Origin: Mesorhizobium atlanticum
GTDB lineage: Bacteria; Pseudomonadota; Alphaproteobacteria; Rhizobiales; Rhizobiaceae
Direction: 5' to 3'
Length of the DNA: 64,000 nucleotides
Assembly: GCF_003289965.1 (NCBI RefSeq)
Contig: NZ_QMBQ01000010.1
Location: 181,093 to 245,092, forward strand
The translations under genes were made by a program, and so were the position numbers. Shown here piece by piece: positions 9,142-17,915 of this stretch. Within the stretch, counting starts at the first letter, position 1. Each line of letters begins with the position of its first letter. The notes beneath the pieces were generated by a model. That model was not told the DNA's origin. It worked only from the letters and a program-made list of their open reading frames with translations, and did not search any database.

Positions 9142-9301
9142 ATGCGCATGTAAAACTGAACATGCGTACATATTCTATCGCGCTACACGATCCGACAGTC
9201 AAGCCCCGTTTTACGCGCTTCTGTCGCTATCTGCTGAAAAGAGGCCTTCCTCGTGCAGAACGAAGGCTGCCGCGCGCTAATCGAAAAATGAACATACGTA
9301 T
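9142..9301. promoter_or_regulatory. three operator-like CATnCGnA palindromes
   Basis: Three related palindromic sites lie in the divergent gap: ATGCGCAT at 9142-9149, ACATGCGTACAT at 9160-9171 and ATACGTAT at 9294-9301. The last two sit in longer similar contexts (TGAACATGCGTACATATTCT and TGAACATACGTATAGTTTCT). All centre on CG, as LacI-family operators do. The nearby LacI-type regulator is the likely ligand (inference). Confidence 0.5.
9172..9202 (-). promoter_or_regulatory. putative promoter of the binding-protein operon
   Basis: On the minus strand TTGACT (9202-9197) is followed after 19 bases by TAGAAT (9177-9172), with an alternative GATAGA at 17 bases. The palindrome at 9160-9171 would overlap the transcription start, a repressor-like position. 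For the plus strand, TTGACA at 9310-9315 is the only good -35 element seen; its -10 is weak. Confidence 0.4.
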
Positions 9302-9411
9302 AGTTTCTGTTGACATCGTCGTCACCTCGATTTACCTCGATCGGAGTCCGGAGCTATCGTGGACTGGCGCGTACCGGCGACGGTCCGGCCAAGGGAGAAG
9401 GAAGCCTGAGA

Positions 9412-10404
9412 ATGAGCCGAGGGGAGATCGCCGCCGAAGCGACGGGGCCGACGATCGTTGCCGGCGAGATCCTGGTGGAGATCATGGCGAGCGAGCGTGG
9501 CCTCGGCTTCCTCGAGCCGCTGGCACTGACCGGCCCCTACCCCAGCGGCGCGCCCGCCATCTTCATCGACCAGGTGGCGAAGCTCGGCGGCGGCGCGGGC
9601 ATCATCGCCTGCGTCGGGCGCGACGATTTCGGCGCCATCAACCTCGAACGGCTGCGGCGTGACGGCGTCGACGTCTCGGCCGTGTCGGTCAGCGATCGAT
9701 ATCCGACGGGAAGCGCCTTCGTGCGCTACCGGCCCGATGGCGGCCGCGACTTCGTCTACAACATCGCCGAATCCGCCGCCGGCCGCATCACGCTGACCGA
9801 CGCTGCGCGGCGGCTCGCCGACGGCGCGGGCCACCTGCATGTGATGGGCTCGGCGCTGTCGATTGCCGGCCTGAAGGAAATCGTCGCCTATGCGTTGAAG
9901 TCAGTCCGCGCGCGCGGCGGCTCAACCTCCTTCGACCCGAATGTGCGCAAGGAACTGATCGACGGCGCCGACGGCGCGCATTTTTCCGCGCTGGTCGACG
10001 GCGCTGACCTTTTGTTGCCCTCCGGCGACGAATTGCTCGCGGCGGCCGGCGTCGAGGATGAAGGCCAAGCGGTCGCAGCGCTGATTGCGCGCGGCGTCGG
10101 CGAGGTCGTGCTGAAGCGCGGCGCGGCCGGCTCGACCCGCTTCGGCGCCGACGGCAGCCGCACCGACTGCCCCGGCTTCCTGGTCGAGGAAGTCGACCCG
10201 ACCGGCGCAGGCGACTGTTTCGGCGCCACTTATCTGACCTGCCGGCGCCTGGGTATCGAATCCGGCAAGGCACTGCTCTACGCCAATGCGGCCGGAGCGC
10301 TCAACGTGACGCGGCTCGGGCCGATGGAAGGGCTTGCCGGCTTCGACGCGCTCGACCGTTTCATTGCAGGGACAGATCGGGCCGGCACGGATCGGGCGGT
10401 ATGA
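9412..10404 (+). CDS. PfkB/ribokinase family sugar kinase, probable D-tagatose kinase
   Basis: Predicted 330 residues. PfkB features: an N-terminal GEILVEIMA strand, GGGAGIIACVGRDDFG, and near the C-terminus the signature DPTGAGDCFGATY with the catalytic Asp. ATG at 9412 has GAAGG upstream. It overlaps the downstream epimerase gene by four bases (ATGA), so the two are coupled. In Agrobacterium the equivalent kinase phosphorylates D-tagatose to D-tagatose 6-phosphate, feeding the PF08013 epimerase. The assignment here is by context; a fructokinase is the alternative. Confidence 0.85.
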   Translation: MSRGEIAAEATGPTIVAGEILVEIMASERGLGFLEPLALTGPYPSGAPAIFIDQVAKLGGGAGIIACVGRDDFGAINLERLRRDGVDVSAVSVSDRYPTGSAFVRYRPDGGRDFVYNIAESAAGRITLTDAARRLADGAGHLHVMGSALSIAGLKEIVAYALKSVRARGGSTSFDPNVRKELIDGADGAHFSALVDGADLLLPSGDELLAAAGVEDEGQAVAALIARGVGEVVLKRGAAGSTRFGADGSRTDCPGFLVEEVDPTGAGDCFGATYLTCRRLGIESGKALLYANAAGALNVTRLGPMEGLAGFDALDRFIAGTDRAGTDRAV

Positions 10405-11684
10405 CGATGACGATCAATCCGCTTCAAGGCCTCGCCACTGCCCGCCGCAACGGCAAGCCCTACGGCATCACCTCGGTCTGCTCGGCCCATCCGCTGGTTA
10501 TCCAGGCGGCGGTCCGGCGCGCCGTTGCGGACCAGGACGCGGTGCTTCTGATCGAGGCGACCTGCAATCAGGTCAACCAGTTCGGTGGCTATACCGGCAT
10601 GACGCCGGACCTGTTCGTCGCCTTCGTGCGCGAGATCGCCGGCCGCGAGGGACTCCCTGCCTCGCGCATCATCTTCGGCGGCGATCATCTGGGACCAAAC
10701 CCTTGGAAAAATGAGCCGGCGGCACAAGCGATGAGCAAGGCCGAAGCGATGGTCACGGCCTATGTCTGGGCCGGTTTCAGCAAGATCCATCTCGACGCCT
10801 CGATGGGCTGCGCCGGCGAGCCGGCGGCGCTCGACGACGAGACCATCGCCACGCGCGCCGCACGGCTGGCCAAGGCGGCGGAAAAGGCGGCGCGCTCGCG
10901 CGGGGGTGCCCTGCCCGTCTATATCATCGGCACGGAGGTGCCGGTGCCCGGCGGCGCCGACCACGCCATCAGCGACCTGAAGCCGACGGAGGCGAGTGCC
11001 GCGCAACGTACGATCGACATCCATCGCGAGATCTTTGCCCGCGAGGGGCTCGACGAAGCGTTCGGCCGCGTCATCGGCGTGGTCGTGCAGCCCGGCGTCG
11101 AATTCGGCAGCGAGAACGTCGTCGCCTACAGGCCGGAGGCGTCCGCTCCGCTGACCGCGCTGCTCGATCGGGAAACCGCTTTGGTCTACGAGGCACATTC
11201 GACCGACTATCAGAGCCGCGCGGCGCTGACAGCGCTGGTCGCCAACGGTTTTCCCATCCTCAAGGTCGGGCCCGGCCTGACCTTCGCGCTGCGCGAGTCG
11301 CTCTACGGGCTGGATCTGATCGCATCGGAGATGGTCTCGGGCTATGGCGAGCGCCCGCTTGCGCGGGCGATGGAAACGCTGATGCTGTCGGCGCCCGGCT
11401 ACTGGCGCAGCCACTATCACGGCAACGAGAAACGTCTCTATCTGCAGCGGCAATACAGTTACAGCGACCGCATCCGCTACTACTGGACCAACCCCGCGGC
11501 AAGCGTCGCGGTCGCGCGCCTGCGCGAGGCGCTGAGCGGCGTCGCCATTCCCGAAACGCTGATGCGGCAGTTCCTGCCGACATTGCCGGCGGAACTCGGC
11601 CCCGCCGGCGACCCGCAGGCGATCCTGCTCGCCGCCGTCGACCTGGTTCTTGCCGATTACGACGCGGCTTGCCACCCCGCCTGA
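10401..11684 (+). CDS. GatZ/KbaZ family (PF08013) D-tagatose-6-phosphate 4-epimerase
   Basis: Predicted 427 residues, the usual family length. Family hallmarks include GITSVCSAHPLV, LIEATCNQVNQFGGYTGM, FGGDHLGPNPW, IGTEVPVPGG and VFEAHSTDYQ-like VYEAHSTDYQ. E. coli GatZ/KbaZ were long described as non-catalytic aldolase subunits, but an Agrobacterium PF08013 protein converts D-tagatose 6-phosphate to D-fructose 6-phosphate. There is no GatY/KbaY aldolase gene here, which favours the epimerase role. It is translationally coupled to the kinase gene in front. Confidence 0.88.
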   Translation: MTMTINPLQGLATARRNGKPYGITSVCSAHPLVIQAAVRRAVADQDAVLLIEATCNQVNQFGGYTGMTPDLFVAFVREIAGREGLPASRIIFGGDHLGPNPWKNEPAAQAMSKAEAMVTAYVWAGFSKIHLDASMGCAGEPAALDDETIATRAARLAKAAEKAARSRGGALPVYIIGTEVPVPGGADHAISDLKPTEASAAQRTIDIHREIFAREGLDEAFGRVIGVVVQPGVEFGSENVVAYRPEASAPLTALLDRETALVYEAHSTDYQSRAALTALVANGFPILKVGPGLTFALRESLYGLDLIASEMVSGYGERPLARAMETLMLSAPGYWRSHYHGNEKRLYLQRQYSYSDRIRYYWTNPAASVAVARLREALSGVAIPETLMRQFLPTLPAELGPAGDPQAILLAAVDLVLADYDAACHPA

Positions 11685-11751
11685 CGCTGGACGCCTTCTC
11701 GCGCGGCCCTATAACTTTAGCCGGATTGCAAATTCGGCCGGAGAGAAATGC

Positions 11752-12753
11752 ATGAGCCTCGGCACACAGAAACTCGGCAGCCAGGGGCTTGAAGTCTCGG
11801 CCATAGGCCTCGGCTGCATGGGCATGAGCCAGTCATACGGCCCGGCCGACGAACAGGAATCGATCGCGACGATCCACCGCGCGATCGAGCTCGGCTGCAC
11901 CTTTCTCGACACGGCCGAGGTGTATGGGCCTTTCGTCAACGAGGAGCTGCTTGGGCGCGCGCTGCAAGGCCGGCGCGACCAGGTGACGATCGCGACGAAA
12001 TTCGGCTTCCGCATCGTCGACGGCAAGCAGGCCGGCACCGACAGCCGGCCCGAACACATCCGCGAGGTGGTCGACGCTTCGCTGAAGCGGCTCGCCACCG
12101 ACCGCATCGACCTGCTTTACCAACACCGCGTAGACCCTGCGGTGCCTATGGAAGACGTCGCCGGCACGGTCGGCGAACTGGTGGCCGAGGGCAAGGTGCG
12201 CTTCTTCGGGCTGTCGGAAGCGGGCATTGCCAACATTCGCCGCGCGCATGCCGTGCATCCGGTCTCGGCGCTGCAGAGCGAATATTCGCTGTGGGAGCGC
12301 AACCTCGAGCCCGAGATCATCCCGGCGCTGAAGGAGCTGGGCATCGGCCTGGTGCCCTTCGCGCCGCTCGGCCGCGGGTTCCTCGCCGGCGACGTCAAGC
12401 GCGCGGAAGACTATCCCGAGGGCGACTTCCGCCGCGGCGACCCGCGCTACCAGGGCGAGAATTTCGACTTGAATGTCGCGGCCGCCGCCGTGGTGCGCGA
12501 CATCGCCGCGGCAAAAGGCGTGAAGCCCGGCCAGATCGCGATCGCCTGGCTGCTCGCCAAGGGGCCGGACTTCGGCATCGACATCGTGCCGATCCCCGGC
12601 ACCAAGCGGCGGATCTATCTGGAGGAAAATGTCGCGGCGGCGGACATCACGCTCGATGCGACCGAGATGCTGGGGCTCGACATGGCGCTGACGCCCGACA
12701 AGGTGTCCGGGCCAAGGTACAACGAGCGCACGATGTCGCTGGTGGACCGCTAA
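11752..12753 (+). CDS. aldo/keto reductase
   Basis: Predicted 333 residues. The AKR signature is present: IGLGCMGMSQSYG, FLDTAEVYGPFVNEELLG (Asp and Tyr of the tetrad), IATKFGF (Lys), LLYQHRVDP (His) and VPIPGTKR for the NADP phosphate. It resembles the YajO/pyridoxal-reductase-like AKR13 group. ATG at 11752 follows GGAGAG. It lies 67 bp after the epimerase gene and may be co-transcribed with it; a link to polyol metabolism is possible but unproven. Its stop codon is the TAA at the start of a family B repeat. Confidence 0.85.
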   Translation: MSLGTQKLGSQGLEVSAIGLGCMGMSQSYGPADEQESIATIHRAIELGCTFLDTAEVYGPFVNEELLGRALQGRRDQVTIATKFGFRIVDGKQAGTDSRPEHIREVVDASLKRLATDRIDLLYQHRVDPAVPMEDVAGTVGELVAEGKVRFFGLSEAGIANIRRAHAVHPVSALQSEYSLWERNLEPEIIPALKELGIGLVPFAPLGRGFLAGDVKRAEDYPEGDFRRGDPRYQGENFDLNVAAAAVVRDIAAAKGVKPGQIAIAWLLAKGPDFGIDIVPIPGTKRRIYLEENVAAADITLDATEMLGLDMALTPDKVSGPRYNERTMSLVDR

Positions 12754-12866
12754 AGCATGTCTCCCGAAAGTGGGAACCGGTTTCGGGACAAAGACATGCG
12801 TAAAATCAAGACCTAAAGCGCATGGAGCGAATCCGAAGGAATCCGAAGGATCGCGACGCGCTTTAG
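12750..12866 (+). repeat. dispersed repeat, family B
   Basis: An element beginning CTAAAGCATGTCTCCCGAAA, with a stem pairing CCGAAA and TTTCGG around GGAACC, and ending in CGCGACGCGCTTTAG. The left end contains the TAA stop of the upstream reductase gene. A reverse-oriented copy is at 54562, and a shorter relative is at 62116. One inner segment (AATCCGAAGG) is duplicated in this copy. Confidence 0.85.
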
Positions 12867-12883
12867 GCGCAGTTCTCAACGCC

Positions 12884-13111
12884 CTACTTGTTCTTGCAAT
12901 CCGCCCTCGCCTCCATCGCTTTCCTCGCCTCCCCCTCGCTGGCGTAGGTCTTTTTGTCGAGATCGATGACAAGCGTGCCATCCGGCTTCTTCGGCACGAT
13001 CTCGCACTGCTTGGAGACCGCGTCCCTGGCGACCCAATACTTTTCGGCCGCCATGGCGGGCAGGCTCACGATGCCAGTGGCGAGGATTGCGATGGCGAGG
13101 GTGCGGACCAT
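12884..13111 (-). CDS. small secreted protein, unknown function
   Basis: Predicted 75 residues. It has a clear signal peptide (MVRTLAIAILATGIVSLPAMA) and a mature part of about 54 residues with two cysteines, one mid-chain (KQC) and one near the end (ADC), which could form a disulfide. The mature chain is lysine- and glutamate-rich (TYASEGEARKAMEARADCKN). It looks like one of the short periplasmic proteins common in rhizobia. I do not recognise a named family. Confidence 0.7.
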   Translation of the reverse strand: MVRTLAIAILATGIVSLPAMAAEKYWVARDAVSKQCEIVPKKPDGTLVIDLDKKTYASEGEARKAMEARADCKNK

Positions 13112-13219
13112 TGCGGGCCTCCGTGGCTCTGGTTGGAACGCTGCGGCGAGCGCCGGGTCAGGCGACGTCCAACATGCCGCTATTGGGAAACGCCCTGCCC
13201 GCCGCTCTGTTCCGGCGGC

Positions 13220-13849
13220 TCACCCGCCCGAATGCGGATCGATGCTGTAGGGATGCACCGGATAGCCGGGCCCGATCGCCTCGCCAACCCTCTCCACCCA
13301 GGCTTCGACCGCCGGATAGTCGGCGAGCGAGAAACCGCAATCCTCGGCGCGGTGGCTGTAGGCATAGACGGCGATGTCGGCGATGGTGAGCGTATCGCCG
13401 ATAAGGAAAGGCGTGTTCCGAAGACTGCGCTCCAGCGCGCCAAGCGCCCGCGCGGCCGCCTCGCGCTTGCCGGCAACCAGCGCCTGGTTGCGCTCCAGGC
13501 GGCCGGTCAGCGTCCAGAAGCGCAGCGAGCCGATGACCGGCTCGACATAATACTGCTCGAAGAACAACCACTGCATGACCTTGGCACGGGCAAGCCGGTC
13601 CGCCGGCAGATAGGGCGTACCCTCGGCGACGAGCATGAGGATCGCGTTAGACTCGGCGATCGCCTGGCCATTCTCCACGGCAAGCACCGGAACGGCGCCC
13701 GCCGGGTTGAGCTTGAGGAAGGCCTCCGTGCGGCTCTCGCCCTCGAAGATCGAGACGATGCGGGTTTCGTAGGCGATGCCGAGCAGGCCGAGCAGGACGC
13801 GGACCTTCCAGGCGTTTTGCGACGGGAGATAATCGTAGAGCGTGAGCAT
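13220..13849 (-). CDS. glutathione S-transferase
   Basis: Predicted 209 residues. The N-terminal thioredoxin-like domain has LYDYLPSQNAWKVRVLLGLL and the cis-proline segment NPAGAVPVLAVENGQAIAES, with the glutathione-binding ES. The helical C-domain contains FLIGDTLTIADIAVYAY, the conserved N-capping box. ATG at 13849 gives the family start (MLTLYDY). The catalytic residue is probably Ser or Tyr near position 10. The substrate is unknown. It is convergent to nothing nearby and stands alone. Confidence 0.88.
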   Translation of the reverse strand: MLTLYDYLPSQNAWKVRVLLGLLGIAYETRIVSIFEGESRTEAFLKLNPAGAVPVLAVENGQAIAESNAILMLVAEGTPYLPADRLARAKVMQWLFFEQYYVEPVIGSLRFWTLTGRLERNQALVAGKREAAARALGALERSLRNTPFLIGDTLTIADIAVYAYSHRAEDCGFSLADYPAVEAWVERVGEAIGPGYPVHPYSIDPHSGG

Positions 13850-13976
13850 GGCGCGGGTCCCCGGTTGGTAAGGTGGCTTCGCATGCGGGAAGAAACTAGC
13901 GCCACCCGATTCATGATTCAGCAAGGTCGGCGCGAGAGGGGCGAAGGAACTCGGCCCATCACATTGGCCGCATTCA

Positions 13977-15074
13977 TCACCGCCCCGCAATATCCCTCGC
14001 CACCGCCTGCGCCTCGATGCCGATCTCGCGCAGCAGCCCGGTCACTGGATTGTAGAAGCCGACGAGATAGACGCCCAACTCGCGTGCCCGCGCGTTCACG
14101 CCGCTCTTGTCCGGCCTGAGCTCCGCCGGCAGGAAGGCGTCATAGGCCGGACGATAGCCGGTGGCGAAAATCGCCGCGTCGAATTTCTTCTCCGCGCCAT
14201 CGACGAATTTCACGCCGGCTCCGGTGAAGCTTGCGATGTCCGGCGCGATGCCGATCCTCCCCGCCTTGATCGCCGCCACCGTGCCGACATCGATCACCGG
14301 AATGCGGCCGGCCTCGATCCCTTGCAGGATGCCTTGCTTCGGCCGCACGATGCCGTATCGCTCCAGCCGGCCCAGCGCGAGGTCGAGGATTTTCGGGAAC
14401 ATCCAGTCATTGACCGAGCGCGGCATGGTCCGGCTGGCGATGCCCACCATCTGGATCGGCACGCCGAAAAGCTGGCGCGGCACGATGTGGACGCCCTTGC
14501 GCACCGAGATCGTGGGCACGGCGCCGCTCTCGGCGAGATCGAGCGCGATCTCCGCGCCCGTATTGCCCATGCCGATGATCAGCACGTCCTTGCCGGCATA
14601 GGGCGCCGCCTCGGTGTAGGCGGCGCTGTGCAGCACCTTGCCCTTGAAATCCTCGATGCCCGGGAAGCTTGGCGCGATCGGCTCGGCATTGTTGCCGGTG
14701 GCGACCACTACCTTGCGGGCGTTGAAAGTGCCGGCATCGGTCTCGACGAGGAGTTTTCCACCGTCGCGGCGGACGGATTTCACGGTGACGCCGAAGCGCG
14801 GCTCAAGGCGGAAGCGCTCGGCATAGGCATCGAGATAGGCCACCACTTTTTCGCGCGGAACGTAGCGGGGGTGGTTCTTCGGGAACGGCACGAAAGGCAG
14901 GGAGGAGAAGGATTTCACCGTGTGCAGATGCAGCCGCCGGTAATGCCGCCGCCAGGACGGCGCAACCTCGCCGGCCTTTTCGAGGATCAGGAAATCCACG
15001 CCCGCCTGCTTGAGGCAGGCGGCGACAGCGAGACCGGCGGGGCCGGCGCCGACAATGACGACATTGGTCTCCAA
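13977..15074 (-). CDS. FMO/YUCCA-like NAD(P)-binding monooxygenase
   Basis: Predicted 365 residues. Two Rossmann motifs are seen: GAGPAGLAVAACLKQAG near the N-terminus for FAD, and IGMGNTGAEIALDLAESG mid-chain for NADPH. An ATGYRPAYDAFLP segment lies late in the chain, as in flavin-containing monooxygenases. The start TTG at 15074 is preferred because GGGAGG lies upstream at good spacing and the protein then begins just before the FAD motif. A GTG at 15158 would add 28 unsupported residues. The substrate is unknown; single-component S/N-oxygenation or an indole-pyruvate-type reaction is possible. Confidence 0.82.
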   Translation of the reverse strand: METNVVIVGAGPAGLAVAACLKQAGVDFLILEKAGEVAPSWRRHYRRLHLHTVKSFSSLPFVPFPKNHPRYVPREKVVAYLDAYAERFRLEPRFGVTVKSVRRDGGKLLVETDAGTFNARKVVVATGNNAEPIAPSFPGIEDFKGKVLHSAAYTEAAPYAGKDVLIIGMGNTGAEIALDLAESGAVPTISVRKGVHIVPRQLFGVPIQMVGIASRTMPRSVNDWMFPKILDLALGRLERYGIVRPKQGILQGIEAGRIPVIDVGTVAAIKAGRIGIAPDIASFTGAGVKFVDGAEKKFDAAIFATGYRPAYDAFLPAELRPDKSGVNARARELGVYLVGFYNPVTGLLREIGIEAQAVARDIAGR

Positions 15075-15179
15075 ACGCCTTTTTCCTCCCGCCAAGGCGG
15101 TAAAAGCTATGACGGGAGGGGTTGAAGGGGCAAGTGGGGAGAAGCACCTATGCTTCACGCCTGTCAGAGCGCCGGCGCC

Positions 15180-15413
15180 CTAGTCCGTCGCGCGCGGCGC
15201 TTCGGGCTCGTCCTCCGGCGGTTCGAGGATCTCGATCAGTTTCGCCACGCGAGTGCCGGGCATGGGGTGACCTTCATTCACCAGCGCCTCGTCGGCGCTG
15301 ATCCAGGCGAAGGCCTCGCGCAGTTCCTCGAGGTTTGCGCCGGTAAGCGCGATGTCGGCAATGACGGCCTCGTCGACCGGTCCAAGCACGGAAATGATCT
15401 CGTTGCGGGTCAT
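15180..15413 (-). CDS. small conserved protein, unknown function
   Basis: Predicted 77 residues starting MTRNEIISVLGPVDEAVIAD, with a strong ribosome-binding site GGGGGAGG. It is acidic and helical, without signal peptide or membrane segment, and ends in a Pro/Glu-rich tail (EPPEDEPEAP). The pattern of a short cytoplasmic helical protein resembles uncharacterised rhizobial proteins. No function can be assigned. Confidence 0.7.
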   Translation of the reverse strand: MTRNEIISVLGPVDEAVIADIALTGANLEELREAFAWISADEALVNEGHPMPGTRVAKLIEILEPPEDEPEAPRATD

Positions 15414-15588
15414 CTTGTCCTCCCCCATAGGTTGGGATGATTGCCCAAGGAAACGGATGACGGGCGGAGCAGGTTCCGGAGCGGCCTGTCGTAGTCTCCT
15501 TCCCCGAAGGCCGGATTGCCGGCGCGCTTTGATCTCGCACGAGACAACCGCTATGCACCTCACGCACGGAATCCCCATCGAGTCCCTC

Positions 15589-16182
15589 ATGAAACTCGCC
15601 ATCCTGCTTTGCGCCTTGCTCCTTACCTCCCCTGCCCGGGCAGACTGGAAGCCCATCGAGAAGATCGAGACCTATACCGTCTCAGGCCAGAGCGCGGAGC
15701 AGCTCTATCTGTCGATCGGCGAGAAGGGTCCGGTGGTCGGCGCGGCCGGCAGCGGGCGGCGCGTCATCGCGCACACTTTCTTCAAGCTGACCTGGCAGCG
15801 CGACTACCAGTCGCAAGGCAGCGCCTGCGTGCTGAAGTCGGCACGGCCGAAGCTGATCATCACCTACACGCTGCCGAAGCCGGCCGGAAAGCTGGACCCT
15901 GCCCTGCAGGCGCGCTGGGACAGGTTCGCCGCCGGGCTGATCGCGCATGAGAAGGTGCACGGCGCCGGCATCATCGACATGGTCGACAGGATCGTCGCCT
16001 TCAGCACCGGCCTCACCGCCGAGAACGATCCCGGCTGCAAGAAGGTCAGGGCGGAACTGACGGCCTATCTGGACCAGCTCTCCAGGGCGCAGCGCCAGGG
16101 CAGCCGCGACTTCGATTCGAAAGAGTTCGGGCAGGACGGCAACATGCTGAAGCTGATCGCGGCGTTTCTGGGCGGGGGTTAG
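15589..16182 (+). CDS. DUF922-type secreted Zn-protease-like protein
   Basis: Predicted 197 residues. The signal peptide MKLAILLCALLLTSPARA is followed by a mature domain with a possible metalloprotease motif HEKVH (HExxH) in the helix AAGLIAHEKVHGAG, as in DUF922 proteins predicted to be zinc-dependent proteases. Two cysteines (SACVL and PGCKK) could pair. An upstream ATG at 15553 would give a 12-residue longer signal sequence; neither start has a strong ribosome-binding site. It acts in the periplasm or outside the cell. Proteolysis has not been shown for the family. Confidence 0.75.
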   Translation: MKLAILLCALLLTSPARADWKPIEKIETYTVSGQSAEQLYLSIGEKGPVVGAAGSGRRVIAHTFFKLTWQRDYQSQGSACVLKSARPKLIITYTLPKPAGKLDPALQARWDRFAAGLIAHEKVHGAGIIDMVDRIVAFSTGLTAENDPGCKKVRAELTAYLDQLSRAQRQGSRDFDSKEFGQDGNMLKLIAAFLGGG

Positions 16183-16217
16183 TCCTGGCAGGAACAGTGC
16201 CGCCGCCGGCACAGCTC

Positions 16218-16238
16218 ATCTCCCCGTGACGGGGAGAT
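16218..16238. repeat. family C palindrome (ATCTCCCC..GGGGAGAT)
   Basis: A perfect inverted repeat ATCTCCCC-GTGAC-GGGGAGAT between two convergent genes. It belongs to a set of at least six similar palindromes in the window (24516, 30938, 34425, 39452, 62689). Confidence 0.8.
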
Positions 16239-16307
16239 TAGCTGCTTCACCGGCAGTGCCATTCCTGCAACGCGGGTTGAAGAGGGCGCCCTCTACTTTT
16301 GATCGGG

Positions 16308-17750
16308 CTAGCGGATCGGCACCAGTTTCGCCGCCTCGCGCATGGCCTGCGCGGCGTCGGGATTGGAGACCGGATAGCCCAAGATAAAGCCCTCGATCGA
16401 GAAGCCGGGAAATTCGGCCCCCAGCCTGGCCGCGATGACCGCGGCCTCGGGCCCTTCGCCCAGTACCGCATGGGCGAGCATCAAAAAGACCAGCACGTGA
16501 GGAGAATCCGGTGTGCTTCGCCGCAGCGCCGCAATGGCTTCCCGGTGCCTGCCGGCCGCGAACAGGACGCGGCCCTGCATGCCGAAATACCAGGGCGGAG
16601 CAAGCGGGTTGAGGCGCATGGCGCGCTCGATGAGCGGGATCGCCTCAGCCGGATCGCCGGCGACCAATGCCTTGCTGCCGGCAAGCAGTGCCAGCGTGTC
16701 GGCATGGTTGGAGCCGCATTCGAAGGCTCGCCGGTGGGCGCTTTCGGCCGCTTCCAGATCGCCGAGGCAGCCCATGAGATCGCCGAAGCAGGTGTGCGCG
16801 CTGCTGTCGGTCGGGTCGAACCGCAGAGCGTTCTCGACCGCCCAGCGCCATTTGGCGATCGAGGTGTTCAGGTCGTCGCCGTAGCCGTTGCACGCTTCGA
16901 TCGAATAGGCGTAGGCGAGTTCGGTCCAGGCCCTGACCAGGGTCGGGTCAAGCTCAAGGGCGCGTGAAAACAACCTGATGGCTTCCCTGTTGCCGCTGCG
17001 GCTGAAGGTGTTGTGCTGCTCGACCCCCAGCAAATGGCAGTCATAGGCGCGCAGGCTGGCCGGCGGCTTGCGACGGATCGCATTGCGGCCGACCGTGGCG
17101 ATCGCGCCGAAACAGCCGGCGAGCACATTGATGACGCTTTCGGTCAGGCTGTCCTGCAGAGCGAAGATGTCCTCCGCCGGACGGTCGAAGCGCTCGCTCC
17201 ACAGGCTGACGCCGGTCCGTGCATCTGCAAGTTCGATCGTCAACCGGATCCGGCGGTCGTCGGCCCGCAACTGACCCGAGACGATATAGGTGGCGCCCAG
17301 CGCCTTGCCGTCCGCGGCGAAATCGGCGGGCCTGCTGCCCAGCGATTTCATGGTGTGGAAGGCGATCACCGGCATGTCGGCGTAGCGCGCAAGATCGACG
17401 GTGATATCCGACGACAGGCCGTCGGCAAAGCGGTGCCAGCGCTCGTCGGCATTCAGGCATTCGATTGGAAATATCGCAAGCACCGGCGAGGCTTCGGGCG
17501 TGGCCGGCGCGGCTGCGATGGCGTTGATGTGCATGGCGAGCGCGACCTTGCTGCGCACGCCGAGCTTTTCGTAGATTGCGGCAAGATGCGTGCGCACGGT
17601 AGACGGGGCAATGAACAGCGCCTCGCCGATCTCGCGGTAAGTCAGGCCAGCCGCAAACTTTTCCGCCACCGCGCGCTCGCGCTCGGACAGGGCCGGCAAG
17701 GGCTGGCCGGGCGAAGACATGGCCGGTGTGAGCGTGGCGTTGTGGTCCAT
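16308..17750 (-). CDS. LuxR-type HTH regulator with TolB-like and TPR domains
   Basis: Predicted 480 residues. The N-terminal LuxR/FixJ DNA-binding domain (about 20-75) shows LSERERAVAEKFAAGLTYRE and APSTVRTHLAAIYEKLGVRS. Next is a TolB/adenylate-cyclase-associated domain (about 90-215: LAIFPIECLNADERWHRFAD, GATYIVSGQLR, VSLWSERFDRP). Then come tetratricopeptide repeats to the end. ATG at 17750 has AGGGATCGGG in front; the frame is open further upstream without support. It is a likely one-component regulator with a protein-interaction tail. It has a same-architecture partner with a different DNA-binding head at 18683. Confidence 0.82.
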   Translation of the reverse strand: MDHNATLTPAMSSPGQPLPALSERERAVAEKFAAGLTYREIGEALFIAPSTVRTHLAAIYEKLGVRSKVALAMHINAIAAAPATPEASPVLAIFPIECLNADERWHRFADGLSSDITVDLARYADMPVIAFHTMKSLGSRPADFAADGKALGATYIVSGQLRADDRRIRLTIELADARTGVSLWSERFDRPAEDIFALQDSLTESVINVLAGCFGAIATVGRNAIRRKPPASLRAYDCHLLGVEQHNTFSRSGNREAIRLFSRALELDPTLVRAWTELAYAYSIEACNGYGDDLNTSIAKWRWAVENALRFDPTDSSAHTCFGDLMGCLGDLEAAESAHRRAFECGSNHADTLALLAGSKALVAGDPAEAIPLIERAMRLNPLAPPWYFGMQGRVLFAAGRHREAIAALRRSTPDSPHVLVFLMLAHAVLGEGPEAAVIAARLGAEFPGFSIEGFILGYPVSNPDAAQAMREAAKLVPIR

Positions 17751-17915
17751 CCCGATCCCTACCCGCGGACGGGGAATATTACCAAACGCTCGCCGCTGCA
17801 AAAATACTACAAATGCAGGACCCAAGACACTGCATGCGACCGATGGCGCGGCCAAGGCCGGAGGTTCAGGCTCCTCGCATGCCCTCGATGAGGGCCATTC
17901 GTTCCCGAGGAGCCG

